A stretch of DNA of 28,876 nt, from positions 1 to 28,876 of the forward strand of contig UQNV01000028.1 of NCBI GenBank assembly GCA_900542505.1, given 5' to 3'. Below the pieces are notes generated by a model, which did no database searches, was not told the DNA's origin, and saw only the letters and a program-made list of their open reading frames with translations. Each line of letters begins with the position of its first letter. Position 1 is the stretch's first letter. Both the position numbers and the translations under genes were made by a program. Shown here one piece after another: positions 16,735 to 25,886 of this stretch. Source of the stretch: an uncultured Alistipes sp. Lineage in GTDB: Bacteria > Bacteroidota > Bacteroidia > Bacteroidales > Rikenellaceae.

Positions 16735-17370
16735 ATGAAAAGAATTGCTCAAATTATTCTGGGGGTAGTTATCCTGGGTCTGGTATACGTCATCTATGAC
16801 CAGATTTCGACCCCGATTCGCTTTGAGGACGAAGTGAAGGTGCGGAATGCTCAGGTTATCGAACGCATCAAGGACATCCGTACGGCACAGCGTTCCTTCA
16901 AGTCGAAGTACCAGCGTTTTACCGGCAGCTTCGACACGCTGATTTCCTTCGTGCTCAACGATACTCTCGAACTGGAGCGCAAGATTGTGGATGAGGACGA
17001 CTCGGTAGGTATGGCCATGCTGAAGAAGACCGGCCGCAAGAACGTCGAGAAGTTCAAGGTCGCAGTCATCGATACCGTATTTGCACCCAAGAAGCTCACG
17101 CGCGCCGAAGTGGAGGAGCTCCGCTACATCCCCGGCACGGACAAGAAGGCTCAGTACATCATGGAGGCCGGTATCATCACGACCGAGTCGAAGGTGGTCA
17201 TCCCCGTTGTCGAGTGCCGTGCACCTTATAAGATGTATCTCGACACGGTTGAGTTCCGTCAGGACATCATCAACCTCATCGACAACGACGTTCACAACTT
17301 GCAGCGCTATCCCGGCATCAAGTTCGGTTCGATGGAAACCGGTAACAATGAAGCAGGTAACTGGGAATAA
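16735..17370 (+). CDS. Membrane-anchored protein of unknown function, pseudopilin-like N-terminal region
   Basis: This 211-residue protein has one N-terminal hydrophobic helix (about residues 4-22, IAQIILGVVILGLVYVIYD) after a short basic start, then a mainly polar domain expected outside the cytoplasmic membrane. Residues about 33-70 form an amphipathic stretch (VRNAQVIERIKDIRTAQRSF, then KSKYQRFTGSFDTLISFV). It resembles the segment after the helix in type II secretion pseudopilins and related proteins, but I see no prepilin peptidase site (no GF-x4-E). No named domain is recognised. The gene overlaps the following DUF3822 gene by 23 bases, so it is probably translated with it and rsmD. It diverges from the RecD-like helicase. 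Bacteroidales genomes often carry a hypothetical here, from memory. Function is unknown. Confidence 0.75.
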   Translation: MKRIAQIILGVVILGLVYVIYDQISTPIRFEDEVKVRNAQVIERIKDIRTAQRSFKSKYQRFTGSFDTLISFVLNDTLELERKIVDEDDSVGMAMLKKTGRKNVEKFKVAVIDTVFAPKKLTRAEVEELRYIPGTDKKAQYIMEAGIITTESKVVIPVVECRAPYKMYLDTVEFRQDIINLIDNDVHNLQRYPGIKFGSMETGNNEAGNWE

Positions 17371-17956
17371 CGGGAACCGTTCCGATAAGGCAGTGTCCAT
17401 TCAGCTCATGTTGGATGGACACTCTTTTTCGGTGGATGCCCTTCCCGCAGCCGGGAAGGAGGTGCCGTGCGTGGCTGAGCTGCTGACGCCGCGCAGCATG
17501 CTCGTACCGCGCGAGGAGTTTTCCGAGGAGTTGGCCGAGGGCTATCTGGCGGCCGAGGGGCTTGCTCCGCAGGACGGCGAGTGTGTCGTATGGAGCGACA
17601 CGCAGGAACAGATTGTCGCCGTTATGGCCATCGACCGCATGCTGCTCGATGCCCTGCGGGCGAAATACGAGGCTGGCGTGCGCTTCACTTCGCCGCTGCT
17701 CCATCTGCCGAAATTTTCGGGCAATGCGGTCTGGATGCAGCGCAACGGCTCGTTGCTCTATGTGAAGGTCTACCGCACCATTCTGCGCATGGCGGAGGTC
17801 ATACAGGTCGAGAGTGACGCCGATGTACTCTACTTCGTCGAACGGCTTACAGGAATCTTCCCGGCGGCCGATTTCGAACTTCACCTTACGGGAGCGGACA
17901 GCGCCGCTCTGCGGAAGTTGCTCAAGGGTTATTACAAGCGAATCGTATGCGAATAG
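17348..17956 (+). CDS. DUF3822 family protein
   Basis: This 202-residue cytoplasmic protein has no signal peptide. It resembles the Bacteroidetes-specific DUF3822 family: an early SIQLMLDGHSFSV strand pair, the segment IVAVMAIDRMLLDALRAKY, SPLLHLPK, then LLYVKVYRTILRMAEVIQVESDADVLYFVERL. It is somewhat shorter than other members I recall (about 250 residues). The pattern of two similar halves suggests an actin-like (ASKHA) fold, which is inference only. The start ATG 17348 lies inside the previous gene (23-base overlap) and the end overlaps rsmD by 10 bases, so translational coupling in a three-gene unit is likely. The DUF3822-rsmD pairing is common in Bacteroidetes, from memory, which hints at a ribosome- or envelope-linked job. 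No function is known. Confidence 0.75.
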   Translation: MKQVTGNNGNRSDKAVSIQLMLDGHSFSVDALPAAGKEVPCVAELLTPRSMLVPREEFSEELAEGYLAAEGLAPQDGECVVWSDTQEQIVAVMAIDRMLLDALRAKYEAGVRFTSPLLHLPKFSGNAVWMQRNGSLLYVKVYRTILRMAEVIQVESDADVLYFVERLTGIFPAADFELHLTGADSAALRKLLKGYYKRIVCE

Positions 17957-18483
17957 TCAGCGGTAAATACAAGGGCCGCGCCATCAATCCGCCGCGCAAT
18001 CTGCGGGCGCGTCCGACTACGGATTTCGCCAAGGAGAATCTGTTCAACGTTCTCGACAATCTGGTCGATTTCGAGGAGTGCGACGTGCTCGACCTCTTTG
18101 CCGGCACGGGTTCCATCAGCTATGAGTTCGCATCGCGCGGAGCCCGGAGTGTCACTTCGGTCGAAATCAATCCGGTCCACTACAATTTCATCCGGCAGAC
18201 GGCGGCCCAGCTCGGCATCGGCAACATGTATGTCGTCAAGGCGAATGTTTTCCTCTACCTGAAGAGCTGCCCAAAGCAGTTCGACGTCATCTTCTCCGAT
18301 GCTCCCTACGACCTGGAGGGCAGCGAGCGGGTCATCGACCTGGTGCTCGGCGGCGATTTGCTGCGCGAGGAGGGTATCTTCATCTTCGAACATTCGAAGC
18401 AGCATGATTTTTCCGAACATTCCTGCTTCTGGCAGTTAAGGAGTTACGGAAGCGTTCAATTTTCTTTTTTCAAAAAAGCGTAG
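17947..18483 (+). CDS. rsmD: 16S rRNA (guanine966-N2)-methyltransferase
   Basis: This 178-residue Rossmann methyltransferase starts MRIVSGKYKGRAI, as RsmD proteins do. It carries RPTTDFAKENLFNVL (22-36), SAM-binding motif I LDLFAGTGSISYEFASRGA (48-66) and the acidic SVEINP (71-76) that holds the SAM ribose. The catalytic motif IV reads DAPY (118-121), where the family normally has (D/N)PPY/F, so the first proline is replaced by alanine. The enzyme methylates N2 of G966 in 16S rRNA on the small subunit. Its start overlaps the DUF3822 stop by 10 bases (ATGCGAATAG). The tRNA-Asp promoter begins right after its stop. Confidence 0.92.
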   Translation: MRIVSGKYKGRAINPPRNLRARPTTDFAKENLFNVLDNLVDFEECDVLDLFAGTGSISYEFASRGARSVTSVEINPVHYNFIRQTAAQLGIGNMYVVKANVFLYLKSCPKQFDVIFSDAPYDLEGSERVIDLVLGGDLLREEGIFIFEHSKQHDFSEHSCFWQLRSYGSVQFSFFKKA

Positions 18484-18490
18484 CAAGGTA

Positions 18491-18520
18491 TTGCAGAATT
18501 GAAAAAATGCATTACCTTTG
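18491..18520 (+). promoter_or_regulatory. Promoter of tRNA-Asp
   Basis: TTG at 18491-18493 followed 19 bases later by TACCTTTG (18513-18520) gives a near-consensus Bacteroidetes promoter. The start would be about 18527, with some 15 bases of 5' leader before the mature tRNA. Confidence 0.65.
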
Positions 18521-18541
18521 CAGTCGCAATACCAGAAAAAC

Positions 18542-18615
18542 GGTGCGTTAGTTCAGCTGGTTAGAATACGTGCCTGTCACGCACGGGGTCAGGGGTTCGA
18601 GTCCCCTACGCACCG
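18542..18615 (+). tRNA. tRNA-Asp (anticodon GTC)
   Basis: A 74-base cloverleaf. The acceptor arms GGTGCGT (18542-18548) and ACGCACC (18608-18614) pair over 7 bp, discriminator G18615. The anticodon loop CTGTCAC carries GTC. The T arm is GGGGTTCGAGTCCCC. The 3' CCA is not encoded. It stands alone with its own promoter and terminator. Confidence 0.95.
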
Positions 18616-18619
18616 CAGA

Positions 18620-18662
18620 AAGGGAGTAAATCAAGTGATAACGAGATTTACTCCCTTATTTT
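18620..18662 (+). terminator. Terminator of tRNA-Asp
   Basis: A 13-bp perfect stem pairs AAGGGAGTAAATC (18620-18632) with GATTTACTCCCTT (18645-18657) around a 12-base loop, followed by ATTTTA. It starts five bases after the mature tRNA end. Confidence 0.85.
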
Positions 18663-18978
18663 ATGCTTCCACTCTGCCCCGGGTCAAGCCCGGCATCCGG
18701 GGCGAAATCGATTCCGGATTCCTGCAATACTTCGGCCGTGGGTGGCTCCGTAGTCTGGCCCGATGCGTTGGGGTACGGCAATCTGTCGTGCCGCAAATAT
18801 CGGCCGCGTCCATGTGCCTGGCTCAGGGACGAAGTGGTCATCGGGGGGCGCCCCGAGGCCGACGCCTCGCAACGTACAAAGCTTACCCGGGCGCACCAGC
18901 CTCACGCCGCAATCGCCGGCCGGAATGGCCGAATCTGTGGTTTTGACCGATTCGGGGCCGCGCTTGTGTCGTGCGGCG
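18663..18978. other. Intergenic stretch with no convincing gene; contains a GC-rich palindrome
   Basis: Between the tRNA terminator and the Crp/Fnr promoter no frame gives a protein I recognise. The short open frames on both strands are rich in Arg, Pro and Gly, as GC-rich non-coding DNA tends to give. A perfect 7-bp inverted repeat GCCCCGG (18676-18682) / CCGGGGC (18697-18703) encloses CCGGG-TCAAG-CCCGG, so two competing stems are possible. The half-site TTTGACC occurs at 18942-18948, the same seven bases as the left end of the operator-like site at 19631. The stretch may be a gene remnant or a repeat. Confidence 0.5.
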
Positions 18979-19010
18979 TTTGGCATTCTCGGCCGATTTC
19001 GGTACTTTTG
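18979..19010 (+). promoter_or_regulatory. Promoter of the Crp/Fnr-family gene
   Basis: TTTG (18979-18982), a 20-base spacer and TACTTTTG (19003-19010) fit the Bacteroidetes consensus. The predicted start near 19017 leaves about 35 bases to ATG 19052. It shows that the frame open from 18971 is not translated from its beginning. Confidence 0.75.
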
Positions 19011-19051
19011 TCATCAAATACCCGAAACACCCCAAGCCTCCGACCTCTGCC

Positions 19052-19615
19052 ATGTACTTCATCGATGCCATCAACTCCCTCTGTCCGCTTTCGGAGGAGA
19101 CCCGGCTCCAGCTTGAAGCGGTGACCACTCCGTGCCGTTTTCCCAAGCGCTATCGGCTGGTGCGCGAAGGCGAATTCTGCCATTCGGCCTACTTCATCGA
19201 GCAGGGAATGACCCGTTCCTTCTGGATAGTGAACGGCGAGGAAATCACCACCTCGTTTTCGTGCGAGGGCGGGATTGTCTTCAGCATGGATGAACTCTAT
19301 TACGGCCGGTTGAGCGAGGAGGTTGTCGAGACGCTCGAGCCGACCGAGGCGCGCCGCATTGCCCTCGACGACCTGCGCCGGCTCTTCATGACGAACCTCG
19401 AGCTGGCCAACTGGGGGCGAATTATCCATCAGAACGAATACCGCCGTCTTCACCGCTCGCACAAGGAGCGTCTCACGCTGCCGGCCGAGGAGCGTTACGA
19501 GGCTTTCTGCCGTCAGTTTCCCGAGGTGTGCCGCCGGGCGCAATTGGGCTACATCGCCTCCTACCTCGGCATCTCGCTCTCGACGCTCAGCCGCCTGAGA
19601 GCCAAACGCAGGTAA
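19052..19615 (+). CDS. Crp/Fnr-family transcription regulator
   Basis: This 187-residue protein has an N-terminal cyclic-nucleotide-binding-like beta-roll (about 20-115: FPKRYRLVREGEFCHSAYFIEQGMTRSF, then ITTSFSCEGG) and a long dimer helix. A helix-turn-helix near the end (about 160-185: AQLGYIASYLGISLSTLSRLR) has the serine-rich recognition helix common in the Bacteroidetes branch. The canonical cAMP phosphate-binding cassette (GExxL...RxA) is absent, and there is no Fnr-type cysteine cluster, so the signal is unknown. Start ATG 19052 is set by the promoter at 18979-19010. A palindrome with CRP half-site geometry lies 16 bases after the stop, in the promoter of the acyltransferase gene, a plausible direct target. 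Confidence 0.88.
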   Translation: MYFIDAINSLCPLSEETRLQLEAVTTPCRFPKRYRLVREGEFCHSAYFIEQGMTRSFWIVNGEEITTSFSCEGGIVFSMDELYYGRLSEEVVETLEPTEARRIALDDLRRLFMTNLELANWGRIIHQNEYRRLHRSHKERLTLPAEERYEAFCRQFPEVCRRAQLGYIASYLGISLSTLSRLRAKRR

Positions 19616-19630
19616 TCCCGAGGCTGCGTT

Positions 19631-19646
19631 TTTGACCTAGCTCAAA
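19631..19646 (+). promoter_or_regulatory. Candidate Crp/Fnr-type operator upstream of the acyltransferase
   Basis: TTTGACCTAGCTCAAA is symmetric at 14 of 16 positions (TTTGA-N6-TCAAA), the same half-site length and spacing as CRP boxes (TGTGA-N6-TCACA). Its centre (19638.5) is about 42 bases before the predicted start at about 19681, the class II activator position. It covers the spot where a -33 box should be, and none is present. Confidence 0.5.
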
Positions 19647-19667
19647 TGTTTTTCGCTCCGTATGGGC

Positions 19668-19675
19668 TACCTTTG
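19668..19675 (+). promoter_or_regulatory. -7 box of the acyltransferase gene
   Basis: TACCTTTG matches TAnnTTTG. No TTTG occurs at the proper -33 distance (19645-19648 reads AATG), so activation through the adjacent palindrome is plausible. The leader to ATG 19713 is about 32 bases. Confidence 0.6.
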
Positions 19676-19712
19676 CAGTGAAAACCGATACCCACAAACA
19701 GCGAACACTCCC

Positions 19713-20861
19713 ATGCAGAGAATCTCATCGGCCGCATATGCCGACTCGAAACCACACTACGAACTTCTGGACGGATTGCGGGGCGTAGCAGCCCTGCTGG
19801 TCATCTGCTACCACATTTTCGAGGGCTTTGCCACAAGTCCCGTCGACCAACGCTTTAACCATGGCTACCTGGCCGTCGATTTCTTCTTCCTGCTCTCGGG
19901 CTTCGTCATCGGATATGCCTACGATGACCGGTGGAAGCGCGGCATGCGCTGCCGCGACTTTATCCGCCGGCGGCTCATCCGGCTCCATCCGATGGTCATC
20001 CTGGGGGCGGTGTTCGGCGCAGCGGCGTTCTGGTTGCAGGGCTCGGTTCGTTGGGACGGCACGCCTGTCTCTGCGGGCATGCTGCTGCTGGCCCTGCTGT
20101 GCGGCATGGTGCTGTTGCCGGTCTGGCCCGACGCCGGCCACGAGGTGCGCGGCAACGGGGAGATGTATCCGCTCAACGGCCCCAGCTGGTCGCTCTTCTT
20201 CGAATACCTGGGCAATCTGCTCTACGCCTTTCTCCTGCGGAGGCTGCCGACCCGCCTGCTGGCGCTGGTGGTCGTGCTGAGCGGTTCGGCACTGGCCCTT
20301 TTCGCCGTGTGCGACCTGTCGGGATATGGACATCTGGGGGTAGGGTGGACGCTCGCCGATTACAACCTTCCGGGCGGATTGCTCCGCATGCTCTTCTCCT
20401 TCTCGGCCGGCATGCTGCTTTCGCGGCGGTTCCGTCCCATGCACATTCGGGGCGCATTCTGGCTCTGCAGCCTTGCGCTGGCCCTGCTGCTTGCAATGCC
20501 CTATGCCGGGAGCGAGGGCAACCATCTGTCCAACGCAATCTACGATTCGGTCTGCGTCCTGCTGCTCTTTCCGCTGCTGCTCTGGCTCGGCGCCTCGGGC
20601 CGTGCCACGGACCGTACAACGGCACGTATCTGCCGGTTTCTGGGTGACATATCCTATCCGGTCTACATCGTGCACTATCCTTCGATGTACCTCTTCTATG
20701 CCTGGGTCTGGAAGCATGGCTATACCTTTGCTCAGGCATGGCCTGCCGCTGCCGCGCTTGTTGCCGGCAACATCGTGCTGGCCTGGTGTTGTCTGAAGTT
20801 CTACGACGAGCCGCTGCGCCGCTGGCTTACCGCACGTTTCCTCACTTCTCACGAGCGATAA
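19713..20861 (+). CDS. Acyltransferase family 3 membrane protein (OafA/YrhL-like)
   Basis: This 382-residue integral membrane protein has about ten hydrophobic segments. The opening LLDGLRGVAALLVICYHIFEGF contains Arg23 and His34, giving the R-X10-H arrangement of acyltransferase-3 enzymes. YLAVDFFFLLSGFVIGYAY, FIRRRLIRLHP and PSWSLFFEY are further family signatures. Such proteins transfer acetyl or other acyl groups from the cytoplasm onto surface glycans, O-antigen, peptidoglycan or lipids. No SGNH domain is fused. The substrate cannot be read from the sequence, and no polysaccharide locus surrounds it. Start ATG 19713 is chosen because the frame upstream (to 19662) includes the -7 box. It follows the Crp/Fnr gene on the same strand but has its own promoter. 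Confidence 0.9.
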   Translation: MQRISSAAYADSKPHYELLDGLRGVAALLVICYHIFEGFATSPVDQRFNHGYLAVDFFFLLSGFVIGYAYDDRWKRGMRCRDFIRRRLIRLHPMVILGAVFGAAAFWLQGSVRWDGTPVSAGMLLLALLCGMVLLPVWPDAGHEVRGNGEMYPLNGPSWSLFFEYLGNLLYAFLLRRLPTRLLALVVVLSGSALALFAVCDLSGYGHLGVGWTLADYNLPGGLLRMLFSFSAGMLLSRRFRPMHIRGAFWLCSLALALLLAMPYAGSEGNHLSNAIYDSVCVLLLFPLLLWLGASGRATDRTTARICRFLGDISYPVYIVHYPSMYLFYAWVWKHGYTFAQAWPAAAALVAGNIVLAWCCLKFYDEPLRRWLTARFLTSHER

Positions 20862-21002
20862 GGCTGCTTAGTCTCCGCTTCGGATATGCGCTGCTGCCGA
20901 TGTGGTCGGCGTTGACGGTGCATTTTTAGCCGCATGTGTGCGGCAAGTACTGCAACGGGCGGAATAGCGTAGTTGTACGATGTGAAGTCGTGGCTGGCGA
21001 AC

Positions 21003-21875
21003 CTACTCTCTACGGAGGACTACAAGACTGACCGCTGCCACAATAAGCAAAATGCCGGTCGCTCCGGCTGCGGTAAAGGGCTCTCCGAAGACCAGAATAC
21101 CGATAACGACGGCCGTAAGCGGCTCCAGCGCTCCGAAAATCGAGGTAAGCGTGGGGCCGATGTTACCAATCGCCCTCACAAGCGCCATATTCGATACCGC
21201 TGTTGCGGGAAGTGCCAGTCCGAGGATGTACAGCCACGTTTGCCCGTCGTTTTCCAATCGTACGCCGCCGGTCAACGACCCTCCGGCCAGAAAAAGAAGT
21301 GCGCCGATGCCCATAACATAGCAGGTCAGGACCGTAGGGTCGAGGGCGGCCGCCCGCGTCTTGCGCACTCCGATGATGTAGCCTCCGTATGTGAAGACCG
21401 AGATGCATGCCGCAAGCAGCCCCCAGAATCTGCTGCCGCCACTGTCTCCGTTCTCTCCGAGCGACAGAAGCAGCGCGCCGACGATGGAGACCGCCACGGC
21501 CGTAAGCACACGTCCCGAGCGCGGTTCGCCGAAGAAGAGCATCATGGCCAGTGCCACGGCCAGCGGATACATGAAGTGAATCGTCGAGGCTACTCCGCTG
21601 GCGATGTTTGCATAGGCAAATACCAGACTGAGAGACGTGGCCGCCCGCATCAGACTGAGCAGGAGTACCGGCCCTGCGTCTTGCAGCGACAATCGGAAAT
21701 TGCGCCGTGTGACGATTCCGAACAGGGTGAGCGCCAGCGTCGCAATACCCCAACGGTAGGAGAGCACCTCGAAAGGCGAATAGCCCTTCCCGAGCAGCAG
21801 CAGCGTAAAAAGGGGAGCCAGTCCGAAGGTCGAGGAGGAGAGAGCCGCCCAAAGTATTCCCCGCGTACGATTCAT
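21003..21875 (-). CDS. EamA/DMT-superfamily transporter
   Basis: This 290-residue inner-membrane protein has about ten transmembrane helices arranged as two EamA repeats. The first runs about 5-135 (GILWAALSSSTFGLAPLF, then MYPLAVALAMMLFFGEP); the second runs about 147-285 (FWGLLAACISVFTYGGYIIG, then FGALEPLTAVVIGILVFGEPFTAAGATGILLIVAA). The FGEP motif at the end of the eighth and third helices is typical. Family members export or exchange small metabolites such as amino acids or nucleosides; the substrate here is unknown. Start ATG 21875 is preferred over the in-frame GTG 21881. It converges with the acyltransferase gene, with 141 bases between them, and sits downstream of udk without an obvious terminator in between. 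Confidence 0.88.
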   Translation of the reverse strand: MNRTRGILWAALSSSTFGLAPLFTLLLLGKGYSPFEVLSYRWGIATLALTLFGIVTRRNFRLSLQDAGPVLLLSLMRAATSLSLVFAYANIASGVASTIHFMYPLAVALAMMLFFGEPRSGRVLTAVAVSIVGALLLSLGENGDSGGSRFWGLLAACISVFTYGGYIIGVRKTRAAALDPTVLTCYVMGIGALLFLAGGSLTGGVRLENDGQTWLYILGLALPATAVSNMALVRAIGNIGPTLTSIFGALEPLTAVVIGILVFGEPFTAAGATGILLIVAAVSLVVLRRE

Positions 21876-22065
21876 TCCCACTTATTGTTTTTACATCCCG
21901 TAGTTTCCGGCTTCGCGGCAAGCACTGTTGCCGACCGACACATCGCACCGGTCCAGCTGTGGACAACTCCGCATGCAAGCGCCGCACCGAGCGTTATGTC
22001 GGAGGCAGCGTGAATAGACCGGAGTTCTGCCGGACCCTTTAGGGCAAAGACGGACCAAATCGCGT

Positions 22066-22686
22066 CTATTTGTTCTCTATAAGCGAACGTATGTTCTGGA
22101 TGAGCATCGCCACGGCGACCGAGTTGAAGCCTCCCTCGGGAATGATGACGTCGGCATACTTCTTCGACGGCTCGACAAACTCCTCGTGCATGGGTTTTAC
22201 CGTAGTCGTGTATTGCGAGATGACCGACTGCATCGTCCGGCCGCGCTCGCAGACATCGCGCAGGATGCGGCGTGCCAGCCGGATGTCGGCATCGGTATCG
22301 ACAAAGACCTTGATGTCCATCAGGTCGCGCAGCTCCTTGTTTTCGAAAATCAGAATGCCGTCGACGATAATCACGCGCGAAGGTTTGACGAAGACCTTTT
22401 CGGGTGTACGGTCGTGCTCGACGAACGAATAGACCGGATGCTCGATGGGTACATTGTCCTTCAGCGCCTTGATGTGTTCGACCAGCATCTGGGTATCGAA
22501 TGCCTGGGGGTGGTCGTAGTTGAGCTTCGTGCGCTCCTCGTAGGTCAATTCGGGATGGGCCTTGTAGTAATAATCGTGACACAGCGTGGCGACATCGTCG
22601 CCTCGGAAAGCTTCCTGCAGCCGTTTGACGAGCGTCGATTTTCCGGAGCCGGTTCCACCGGCAACTCCGATGACGGTAACTTCCAT
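22066..22686 (-). CDS. udk: Uridine kinase
   Basis: This 206-residue P-loop kinase begins MEVTVIGVAGGTGSGKST, with Walker A GGTGSGKST at 10-18. HDYYYK, the NYDHPQAFD motif, the lid-region RLARRILRD and RTMQSVISQY are all conserved in uridine/cytidine kinases. It phosphorylates uridine and cytidine to UMP and CMP with ATP or GTP for pyrimidine salvage in the cytoplasm; length (200-215) is normal. I chose ATG 22686 because the frame extending to 22764 runs through the gyrB terminator hairpin. No TAnnTTTG element lies between that hairpin and the start, so either an atypical promoter or read-through from gyrB drives it. Confidence 0.95.
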   Translation of the reverse strand: MEVTVIGVAGGTGSGKSTLVKRLQEAFRGDDVATLCHDYYYKAHPELTYEERTKLNYDHPQAFDTQMLVEHIKALKDNVPIEHPVYSFVEHDRTPEKVFVKPSRVIIVDGILIFENKELRDLMDIKVFVDTDADIRLARRILRDVCERGRTMQSVISQYTTTVKPMHEEFVEPSKKYADVIIPEGGFNSVAVAMLIQNIRSLIENK

Positions 22687-22718
22687 GAGGTTAAGTTTTA
22701 GGGAGGTTTTATCTAAAG

Positions 22719-22754
22719 AAAAGGATTGTCGCCTCGCAAGGCGACAATCCTTTT
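22719..22754 (-). terminator. Terminator between gyrB and udk
   Basis: A 16-bp perfect inverted repeat pairs 22719-22734 with 22739-22754 around a 4-base loop. On the minus strand it runs on from TTTT into CTTT. It begins 16 bases after the gyrB stop. Confidence 0.85.
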
Positions 22755-22769
22755 CCGTTTTCATAGGGT

Positions 22770-24790
<2,021 letters not shown>

Positions 24791-25046
24791 GCGAGCATTA
24801 TTCCGTTTTTCGGAGAAAATGGATGCAAAGGGGAGATTACGCTCCATCGGCATGCGCCGCCACTGCAGGCCTCGCTTTCCGCAGGTTCAAACTGCACCGG
24901 CGACCGCAGGAAACGGCATGGAGCGAATCGGCCAAGAGCAGCTGGCCGCAACCGTCGTGACCGGCTGCGGCGCCCGGTGTGCGGAGACAAGACAGACAAG
25001 GAATAGGGCGACCGTCCGTTGCGGCGGACGTGCGGCCTCAGCCGCG

Positions 25047-25781
25047 TCAGCCGAGTTCCGAGAGCAAATCCACCTCGCGGATATGCCCCTTGGCAAAGAG
25101 CAGTGCGCGGGCGGGGTAGTTCTCGATAAGCGCCGTGTTGTGGGTCGACATCACCACGGCGCACCCGCGGCCGGCAATCTCGCGGAAGAGCTGCATGATG
25201 CCCTCGGCCGTCACCGGGTCGAGGTTGCCCGTCGGCTCGTCGGCCAGCAGCACCTTGGGGTCGTTGAGCAGGGCACGGCCGATGACCAGACGCTGCTGCT
25301 CGCCGCCCGACAGTTCGAACGGCATCTTGTAGGCCTTCGACTCGAGGTGGACAATCTTCAGAATCTTGTCAATCCGTTCGCGAATCCGGCTCTCTTCCTT
25401 CCACCCCGTCGCCTTCATCACGTAGTAGAGGTTCATGAAGACGTTGCGGTCGGTTAGCAGCTGGTAGTCCTGGAAGACGATTCCGATTTTGCGCCGCAGG
25501 TAGGGGATGTCGCGCCGCCGAAGCCGGCGCAGGTCGAATCCGGCCACGTGCCCCTCGCCCGTGAGCAGCGGCACCTCGGCATAGAGCGTCTTGAGCAGCG
25601 TGCTCTTGCCGCTGCCCACACGCCCGAGCAGGTAGACGAACTCGCCCTCGGAGACGGTGAGGTTCACCTCCGAAAGCACCATTTCGCCCTGCCGGAGTAT
25701 CTTTTCCTCCGACCTGCGGCCGAAGGGGTCGTCGGCGTGATAAATCGCCGCGTTCTCGAGTTTTACTACATATTCGCTCAT
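25047..25781 (-). CDS. FtsE-like ABC transporter ATP-binding protein
   Basis: This 244-residue ABC ATPase has Walker [11 protein letters not shown]-loop VFQDYQLL, signature LSGGEQQR, Walker [13 protein letters not shown] and the switch histidine in STHN. The sequence around [14 protein letters not shown] and the short length place it nearest to FtsE/LolD-type ATPases. In FtsEX the pair regulates peptidoglycan hydrolases during division. In this phylum FtsE is often encoded away from FtsX, and no permease lies beside it here. An unusual 20-residue insert ([20 protein letters not shown]) precedes the first Walker motif, at about residues 17-36. Start ATG 25781 follows a TACCTTTG promoter; the frame extending to 25817 includes that element. 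The gene is divergent from ssrA. Confidence 0.87.
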   Translation of the reverse strand: MSEYVVKLENAAIYHADDPFGRRSEEKILRQGEMVLSEVNLTVSEGEFVYLLGRVGSGKSTLLKTLYAEVPLLTGEGHVAGFDLRRLRRRDIPYLRRKIGIVFQDYQLLTDRNVFMNLYYVMKATGWKEESRIRERIDKILKIVHLESKAYKMPFELSGGEQQRLVIGRALLNDPKVLLADEPTGNLDPVTAEGIMQLFREIAGRGCAVVMSTHNTALIENYPARALLFAKGHIREVDLLSELG

Positions 25782-25804
25782 AAGGCTGAAGCCGGATTTT
25801 CTGC

Positions 25805-25812
25805 CAAAGGTA
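25805..25812 (-). promoter_or_regulatory. -7 box of the FtsE-like gene
   Basis: TACCTTTG on the minus strand lies 23 bases before ATG 25781. The -33 element is not clear. It shares a 154-base divergent region with ssrA. Confidence 0.6.
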
Positions 25813-25886
25813 CGCAAAAATCCCGATTATACCGCCCCGCGCAGGCCATTTTGTGCGCCGTGTTTTTTTATTTCGGCAAAAAAAGC

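Noticed and set aside
18884..19051. Longer N-termini for the Crp/Fnr protein starting upstream of ATG 19052
   Set aside because: They would require translating the promoter elements at 18979-19010.
20929..20944. Hairpin GCCGCA-TGTG-TGCGGC between the acyltransferase and EamA genes, considered as a terminator
   Set aside because: Neither strand has a T-run after the stem: the run of T lies before it on the plus strand and the minus strand continues with A.
20973..22013. A 346-codon plus-strand open frame opposite the EamA transporter
   Set aside because: Very rich in Arg, Gln and His, with no recognisable domain; the minus-strand frame has a clear ten-helix transporter pattern.
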